From Amborella trichopoda (lineage: Eukaryota > Streptophyta > Magnoliopsida > Amborellales > Amborellaceae), in assembly GCF_000471905.2 (NCBI RefSeq), contig NW_006494931.1, positions 7,213,222 to 7,277,221 on the forward strand: a DNA stretch of 64,000 nt, written 5' to 3'. This document shows positions 58,113 through 64,000 of this stretch, piece after piece. The notes under the pieces were generated by a model. The model saw only the letters and a program-made list of their open reading frames with translations, had not been told where the DNA came from and searched no databases. Each line of letters begins with the position of its first letter. Positions within the stretch are counted from its first letter, which is position 1. The position numbers and the translations under genes were made by a program.

Positions 58113-58142
58113 CCTTTGGATTGAATTCTCCTCCATTGCTCT

Positions 58143-59022
58143 TTGTGGTTTCCTTTCTCTTCTCATTCATGGTTTGCTTCGTGGGTGCGCAAACCAGAGT
58201 GCGCAACCTCTGTTTTGGGTGTTTTAGGAGCAGAAGTGTCGATAGGGTCGACGGTTCCAGAGACGTCTACTTTAGGGGCACAAGCTGAGTTGTCGTCATT
58301 TGGACACTGCACTGATCTTCCCGAATCTTTTGCCCTTGTTGCCGGAGGTCAGGTGCTTTACGTCCCGCCACTTTCTTTTATGGTTCCCCAACTCTTGCTT
58401 TGTTCGCACCGAGTTTTAAAGTGCTCACCATGAGGTGCATGGTTCGTGCGGGTCTTCAAGGACTTATGAATGCGCCCTCTTGGATCTCCAAGGGGAGATC
58501 AAGGCTGTTAAGGCTTGCGCGGCATGCCTAAAGGCTGTTCCTATAGATGAAGAGACATTCGACCAGCTGGAGAAATTGCTGTGAGATCTGGTGAGATGGG
58601 GATCTGAAGCTCTCGTGTGTGAGACCTCATTGCCGCCGGTTCTTGATTCGCGCATAGCCTTCGTGTGAGAGAGGTTGGCTAGGAAGCAGGCTCTTGTGGA
58701 GCATCTCGCAGGAAACAGTGAGCGGCTCATCACATGACAGACTCACGTCGTGGAGGAAGAGGCTGGTTTCTCTCATTAGATTCTGGCCCTAGAAGACTAG
58801 ATTGGTTTGTTGCACGTCTATGCCTTTGATTTGAAAGCTCGTTGGTTTCAGCATCGGGAGGGGATTGCCATGAGGTCTTGAAGAATGGAATAATTGAACT
58901 TCGAGATGAAGGCGATCCTTGATTCGTTCGAGGCAATTCCCCAGAACATTTCATTTCTTGAAAAGCGGAGGCAGGCTGCATTGGAGGAAGCGTGATATTT
59001 AAGGGAGAAGATGTGAGGCCCT
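58143..59022 (+). pseudogene. Decayed coiled-coil-like coding region antisense to D
   Basis: From 58465 one plus-strand frame has about 180 codons of coherent, Glu/Leu/Lys-rich composition (ALLDLQGEIKAVKA, DQLEKLL, ERLARKQALVEHLAGNSERL, EMKAILDSFEAIPQNI, FLEKRRQAALEEA). It is interrupted by nine stops, six of them TGA. The heptad-like pattern suggests an alpha-helical coiled coil. An open frame at 58143-58433 in another phase may be its N-terminal part. A 3'-UTR-like stretch follows (59060-59115). No family is recognised. Some Tat elements carry antisense ORFs near the 3' end, which is the likeliest origin. Confidence 0.45.
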
Positions 59023-59039
59023 CAACCATTTTTGAAGGT

Positions 59040-59415
59040 TTTTTTTTTCTCTACGAGCTTTATAAGCCTGTCAAAATTTTGTAACATTTTGGGCATGTGA
59101 ATAAGATGGCTATCTTCTTTCTTTTCTTGTCTCCATGTTCAATCCATCTATGTTTTGCTTTCCGCCCTCCTACCTCAAACTTTGTCTCTCGCCTTCATTG
59201 AGAAGGGAAATGAGGGGATGAACTCAAAAGCCTAATGGGAAGGAGTTTGAATCCCTTCATGATCCTCATGAAAGCTCGCTAAGGTTTTCATTCAAGACCT
59301 TTGCATTTTTTTTTTTTTTTAGGAGTTAGTTTTAAAGTCATACCACTATGACTATAGGGAGGCATGTTTAGAGTCTTGCCATCGAGACTACAAGCAGGGC
59401 ATGCTTTTAGGGTTT
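59040..59415. other. Spacer between gag of D and the antisense region
   Basis: Low-complexity T-rich sequence ('ttttttttttaggagtt' at 59309) and a block 'gaggcatgtttagagtcttg' / 'gggcatgcttttagggtt' similar in style to the 35580-36300 blocks of T. No coding signal. Confidence 0.5.
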
Positions 59416-60490
59416 CTAGCCTACATAGGGTACACCCTGGATGGTACTTACAGTGGTGCACTGACCTCCCTCAATAAAGAGAACTTGCCTTGGGATGAAG
59501 TCATACAAGAAAGGAAGAGGAAGAGAGGATCTTGCCTCGACAAGGTGTCGAGGGGATTCGAAATTCTGACCTTGCACCGCTAGGCTCTTTTTTTTTGCCC
59601 TTTTTTCTTCAAGCGGACAAGGCTCTTGAGCTTGGGGTGCAGGTGCCATATCTGCTTGGCGAGCAGCCTCCCTTTCGATGCTTTTCATTTTTTCTTGACC
59701 ATGATATACTTCCCATGGTGTGGACACTCTTGTGGGAACACGAGAATGGGTGCTTCCGAGGTGCTGGAGAAAGGACCTCGAATCTGCTCAGCCTCCTTTT
59801 GTTGTGGGCCTCGACTTCATGAGTTTCCCCCAGAGGTGGAGATTGTCCATCTGTTAAGACTATCCTACCACTTTGTAGATACCTTTCCAAGATGGATTGG
59901 AATCCGAAACAGTAGGTCAAGTCGTGCCCTTTAAATTAATAATTACGGCACCATGAGTCTTGATTTCTTTTGACAATATGCCTTTGTTTCTTAGGCGTGC
60001 AAGGGGTTATCATATCGTACTGAACCATTATGTCAAAGAGGGCAAGAAACAGGCGTGGAGATAATTCAGTCATAGGGGCCTCGTCCATCGACTCCTGTTG
60101 GACTGTGAACATATGGGAAGCTTTCGGAGTTTCGAAATCCTTCTTGAGGCCTTCCAAGTTGATTGCCCTTTTTGGACTAAGTAGTCATGTGCTCGTTCAG
60201 TTCAATGCAGTCCTGCACTGATAGAGTTAGTGTTAGGTGGTAGGTGCAGTAGCTGGGGTGGTTTTCAAGCTCCTCCTGGTCCAGCCTTTTGATGGTAGGA
60301 AGGACGTCCATATCATATTCGATTAGCATCCTCAAGAGGGTTGGTACCCGAGCCTTGTTAAAGCTATATTGCTAATTCAGCCTTCGATCGAACTCCTCGA
60401 TTCAGTAATAGCTTTGTGGAGGGCGAACATTGTTATAGTTTTGGTTTTGAGGCGGTTGCTACTGTGTTCCCCCCCCCCCCTGATTGTTTA
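59416..60490 (-). pseudogene. gag: gag C-terminal pseudogene of element D
   Basis: Minus-strand frames parallel T's gag C-terminal half. ARVPTLLRMLIEYDMDVL and SYCTYHLTL (60360-60215) match VPALFRLLLEHSMIEL and YAYHRR of T. EGLKKDFETPKASHMFTVQQ (60157 down) matches EDLKKAFGVAEVSHAITIQE. RNYYxFKGHDLTYCFGFQSI (about 59940-59890) matches the zinc-like FHQIRGHYLSECTTFLDI. The tail to 59416 is basic and charged (EKRAKKKSLAVQG). The capsid core is not legible; the N-terminal part runs into the assembly gap at 60829. After gag there is no protease or RT. Confidence 0.65.
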
Positions 60491-60828
60491 GCTAAAGACC
60501 AGGCCCTTGCCATAGTCCTCGTGTGGGCGGCATCGTGCGTGCATGGGGTGGAACACCCTCTCTCAAACAACTGTGGGGGTTTGCACATGCTGGGCACTTA
60601 GAGGTGCACATGCGCGGGCTCTCCTGTGGGCGAATAGGGACAACAACGAGAGAGATTTTACGGCAGGGGTGCGCTTGGACGCTCACCTCACTATTTGAGG
60701 TTCGCGGGACATGCTCGGCCGGTTCGCCATCTTAGAGCAATATGAAGCCCTCTGTTGTCTGCCAGTACGGTTTGGACGGGGACTCTCTTCAGGTCGTCAA
60801 AAGGTCTCTTCTCTCTCTCTCTCCTCTC

Positions 60829-60922
60829 NNNNNNNNNNNNNNNNNNNNNNNNNNNNNNNNNNNNNNNNNNNNNNNNNNNNNNNNNNNNNNNNNNNNNNNN
60901 NNNNNNNNNNNNNNNNNNNNNN
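60829..60922. other. Assembly gap (94 N)
   Basis: Unknown bases. The left edge is a CT microsatellite ('cttctctctctctctcc') and the right edge is the anomalous CpG-rich block. Frames spanning it are meaningless. Confidence 1.
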
Positions 60923-61024
60923 TACTTACGTAGACGTAACTAATAGTAAGACCGTCCTCGTTGTTCGTGTCCGACGTACGGTTAGGTACGGGTACGGTCG
61001 TCTTCTACGTCGTCGTAACGTACG
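60923..61024. other. Anomalous block, probably reversed without complement (assembly artefact)
   Basis: In 102 bases there are 16 CpG and no GpC or CpA dinucleotides, opposite to all neighbouring DNA. Read backwards without complementing, the block becomes CpG-free and rich in GCA/TGC/CAT, like ordinary methylated plant repeats. Biology does not reverse a strand without complementing it, so a scaffolding or gap-fill error is the simplest explanation. It sits between the N gap and a CT run, whose sequence is nearly unchanged by reversal. Confidence 0.7.

Positions 61025-61067
<43 letters not shown>
61025..61067 (+). repeat. (CT)n microsatellite
   Basis: About 20 CT units. Normal-looking sequence resumes at 'gcgtgaaactgcaatgagg' (61068). 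Confidence 0.95.
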
Positions 61068-61069
<2 letters not shown>

Positions 61070-61135
61070 GTGAAACTGCAATGAGGATCGATTATCCCTC
61101 CTTGGGATGGTTCCCTCTTAGAGGGGCTGGCAAGC

Positions 61136-62634
61136 TGGCAAAAGGGTGTTGGAGAACCTGAGTATTGGGGCTCGCGGGTTTGCTAGGGACCGTGTGTCTT
61201 GGACAAACACGGGTTGCTCCCTGAGGTAGATGACGAGTGAAGGAGAAGAGAGAGAGGGTTCGGGATGTGACCCGGCTTAAGAGCGAAAGAGAATGGGTCC
61301 ACAAGCTCGAAGATGTTTTCTCTCTGGGAAGGAACGAGACCACGCAGTCAGGGGTATTTTCTCTCTCTAAAATAGTTTTCTCTCTCCTCTCGACAGGATT
61401 AAGGGTTCAAAAGCAAAAGACAGTGAAAACAAGTGTTATGCCTCTGTTTTAGTAATGAATAATGCTCAATAATTCACTCTTTTACCAGTGACTTAAGCTT
61501 TCTTATATAGATGACTCACCAAACACAGATGAATGCTAAAAAACAAAGCTTAATTACAATTAAATAAATTAAAGTAACATCCTAAAATTAGGTGCAATGA
61601 CAAAAACACCACTAAGGCGTTTTAAGCTAATGACGAAACCATCCTTGCTTGAGGGTCCTCCGGCTATTGCCAGATCTTGAAAGATTTTATGTGGACATGT
61701 AGCAATGGTTCAGCCGATTTATCGCTATATCCTCAGTGCTTGTTTGTTTCTGAGTATTTTGATGCCCTTTAGTAATGCTGAGGCAGCCTTTCCCAAGTGG
61801 TGGATGTCCGCCCAGATTTGTGAACTTCGGTCGTTAATGCAAACATTCAACTTGTGATGTTCTGAGTCTTTGTTTTTCTTGCATATGAAAGAGAAGACTG
61901 TCACCGTTGTTTTTCACCAAGTTTGGTATGTTTTGGTCTTCATTTGCTGCATTTCCTAATTTAGGAGGTCGTCGGGAAAAGAGATTCCAGCAATCGAGTG
62001 GGCTTACTTTTCCAGTAAACCTGAGATTTGTGCTTATCGGACCTTGGATCAGGTACAATAGGTATACCAGTTTATAGCTCTTTGTGAGGTGGTTGCATTG
62101 AACTCATCGCCGCAATAATCCTATGCGCAGATTTTGAGCTGTGCTTCATAAGGTTCGAGATGTCTTCTTCTTAAAACCCTGATTTTTTTTGTTTGGTGGT
62201 CACCTTCTTTTTAGAAGAAGTTTGACTCTAGGTCGTGCCAAAGTGCATGCCCTAGGTCAAAGTGACGGGGCAGCTATGATCTAAAACATGTCCAAATCTG
62301 AAGTTTTTCTGGTTCTAGACGAAGGTTCTATGGGTCCTTGAAGTCCCACTCGAGATACAATGTTGCAGTCTCCATGCTTGGGGACTGGTGCAGTGAAGCC
62401 ACACCATGATAGTGTAAAACCTACCCGTTTTAAGGCAATATGAGCATAGACCCCCTTTGGGTGGTCCGATTGGGCCCAAATTTGGTCCTCATGGGTTTTT
62501 CCACGTTTTGAGTACAATGGCAGTGGTTTGGTATTGTTCTGAAGTCGCTAGCATAGGGATACAATTGTAAGGTCTTTCATTGACGTGATAACATCCCTCC
62601 TAGGTTGCCTGGTTCGAGACTTATTTCGCGAACA
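61136..62634 (-). mobile_element. Candidate 5' LTR of element D
   Basis: The layout matches Tat LTRs on the minus strand. The inner end AAGC|TGGC resembles T's AAGC|TGGT at 47014-47021. Then come a GA/CT-rich leader, TATA at 61502-61510, and A/T-rich blocks 'attacaattaaataaatt' and 'ggtgcaatgacaaaaac' equivalent to 48945-48990 of T. A 'tccgattgggcccaaattt' block equals 33780-33800 of T, and the end TTTCGCGAACA is comparable to TATGTTCAAACA. This gives 1.5 kb, half the length of T's LTR, because the minisatellite part is missing. A recognisable PBS is not convincing at 61115-61132. Confidence 0.5.
61501..61511 (-). promoter_or_regulatory. TATA box of candidate LTR D
   Basis: The minus strand reads ATCTATATAAGAAAGC, ~75 bp before a stretch with 'attattcattactaaaac' in element sense. 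Confidence 0.55.
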
Positions 62635-63392
62635 TTTGTCTATTAGTGTCTTGAGTATCAGCAAGACCAAGCTGTTACTGGCTTTCTCCTTATTTGTGTG
62701 AGAGATGTAAGTACATAAAAAATGACGTATAATATAGACCCTCCCGGATTAAGTGCTTTACAGATGAGCAAGACAATCAATGAAATAAAGGGGTAAATGT
62801 TGATGGCTAGGCACCGGTGGAGAAGTGGATATGGGCAAGTCAAATGTGAAAGTGCCTGAGCGCGGGTAGCTGAGTCTATTGTGAGTGAGTGGTGGCGAAT
62901 GCGCAATTGAGCGCAAGTAGATGAGTGTGCAGCAGGGCGTAGGTAGAAGAGTGCACAACCGGGTGTGGGTAGATGAGTACACGTCAGAGCATGGGTAGAC
63001 GAGTGCGAAGCAGGGCAAGTGTAGACTAGTGCACGTTAGAGTGCAGATATATGTGTGTGCAGCAAGGTGTAGATAGATGTGTGCGCAATAGGGTGTAGAT
63101 AGATGTGTGCGCAGCAGGGTGCAAGTTGACGAGTGCGCAGCTGGGCATAGGTAAACAAGTGCGCATTAGGGTACGGGTAGATGATTGTGCATTATAGCAC
63201 AGGTAGACGAGTGCACAGCTGGAGGTGGGTAGACGAGTGCATGTTAGAGCGTGGGTAGAGCAGAGAGGAAGTTAGGCTTGCCCTTAGCTTGGGTCAGTGA
63301 CCCCAAGCGAGAAAGAATGAGAAAGCAGGGAAGGTGAGAGAGAAAGAAAGAAAGGATAGAAAGTGGACTTATGGTATGTGTGTGCCTAGGTG
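62635..63392. other. Unassigned flank between LTR D and the rightmost LTR
   Basis: Unique A/T-rich sequence (62635-62910), a 26-bp minisatellite, then a GA-rich stretch (63290-63360). I recognise no coding domain or LTR block. It may be the 3' region of yet another element. Confidence 0.45.
62912..63258 (+). repeat. 26-bp minisatellite, ~13 units
   Basis: Units such as 'gtagatgagtgtgcagcagg' + 'gcgtag', all 26 bp, with substitutions but almost no length change. There is no spacer structure. It differs from the other arrays in the window. Confidence 0.9.
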
Positions 63393-64000
63393 TGTTTGAA
63401 CACATTTTTCAGTACCTTGGTCCCCAATGTGCAATAAAGAGGAAGTCGGTCAATAAAGCTTAACAAAACGGTGGAAATTTTGATCGTCTTAGAATCGCCC
63501 CAGAACTGATCAAGATCTTCATAAGTATTCCGAAATGCCACCTGTCACGTTTCATCGCAATCAAACATATCTAAGGCAGTGTAGACAACAAAACAATTTC
63601 AGAAAAATTGGCCTCTAACACCCTGAAATTGACCCCAGAACTAGAATTATGTTTTCAAAGCATCAAATTGTTATGGGACCAACACCATTGCATCTGATAC
63701 AGTCGAAAACTATTATGGGTCAAGCTTTTGCTTAATCGGGCACCCCAGAACAAAGTTATGGGTAAAATACTGAAAAGGGTTAGGCCGCACACTATTCCCG
63801 TTTGGCCTCCTTGCACCAAAACACCATTAAATGTGGTCGTTTTCATAGTCACGGGTAAAACCTTCGGGGCCCATTTCTCACTCGTTCTGAGCCAGATCAC
63901 GCTAAAAATTTTGTGAGTGTGTTCGTCTCATCAAGACGAGCGTTTCGATATGTGGTACGCCCCGTGATGACACCCGAGCAGGGAGAAAAACTAGAGATAA
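63393..64000 (+). mobile_element. Tat LTR (element F), left part, truncated by window edge
   Basis: Starts TGTTTGAACACATTTTTCAG and follows the U3 of the solo LTR (20816 on) to the window end: 'ggtcaataaagctt', 'gccccagaactgatcaag', 'ggtcaagcttttgctt', 'gagcagggagaaaaacta'. No PPT (GGGGCAAGC) precedes it, so it is either a 5' LTR in plus orientation or a solo LTR. The candidate TSD AGGTG (63388-63392) cannot be checked. Confidence 0.82.

Larger units (their letters stand above)
55733..58142 (-). mobile_element. Element D (gag-only Tat relative), 3' region
   Basis: 3' untranslated region of a minus-strand element into which B inserted. It starts with a repeat array, then blocks at 56586-56870 that closely match 35300-35530 of T ('aagtggtgccacgagg', 'catggcttcgtggccatgcc', 'tgtcatttttactcg'). 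A putative antisense unit follows (57382-58110). Its 3' LTR and PPT lie on the far side of B, outside the window. Only ~1.3 kb separates this region from gag, too little for pol. Confidence 0.65.

Noticed and set aside
60711..61073. Coding frame across the N gap
   Set aside because: It crosses unknown bases and an anomalous block that is probably mis-oriented; translation is meaningless.

Overview
This window is nuclear DNA of a seed plant with a large, repeat-rich genome. The evidence is wall-to-wall long-LTR Ty3/gypsy retrotransposons of two plant-specific lineages (Tat, with an extra RNase H-like domain, and Tekay/Del-like), tRNA-iMet-type and Tat-type primer-binding sites, and coding frames broken by C-to-T type stop codons. 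I cannot name the species. I found no host protein gene, rRNA, tRNA or CRISPR. Almost every base can be assigned to a decayed element, its LTR, or tandem repeats inside it.

The layout is a nested stack, read from element termini (TG...CA), target-site duplications (TSD), primer-binding sites (PBS) and polypurine tracts (PPT). From the outside in: (1) D, a gag-only Tat relative on the minus strand (55733-62634). (2) B, a plus-strand Tat element; its 3' untranslated region is 3656-7160 plus 17497-18114, and its 3' LTR is 18115-20815 plus 53723-55732. (3) A solo Tat LTR (20816-22795 plus 52745-53722, TSD CTTCT) lies in B's LTR. (4) E, a Tekay/Del-like element (22796-30953 plus 50165-52744, TSD GATAC/GATAT), lies in the solo LTR. 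(5) T, a 19.2-kb Tat element on the minus strand (30954-50159, perfect TSD GAGAG), lies in E's 3' LTR.

Two further insertions sit in B's 3' region. C is a minus-strand Tat element of which only the 5' LTR and leader (1-3655) are in the window. A is a gag-only Tekay-type element (7161-17496, TSD TGGGC/TGGGT). A separate Tat LTR begins at 63393 and runs off the right edge.

None of these copies looks autonomous. E keeps gag, protease remnants, reverse transcriptase, RNase H, integrase and a degenerate C-terminal tail in order, but with many stops. T keeps gag, RT, the second RNase H and integrase, with frameshifts and a lost integrase aspartate. A and D carry gag without pol and would have needed enzymes in trans.

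The most unusual signals are: a short motif of the form CCAGCRCCGGTTGG, in the same element-sense orientation, inside four different tandem arrays of three elements; pol replaced in A by an 84-bp array resembling the element's own LTR; putative antisense transcription units in the 3' regions of T, B and D; and a 102-bp block beside an assembly gap (60923-61024) that looks reversed without being complemented.
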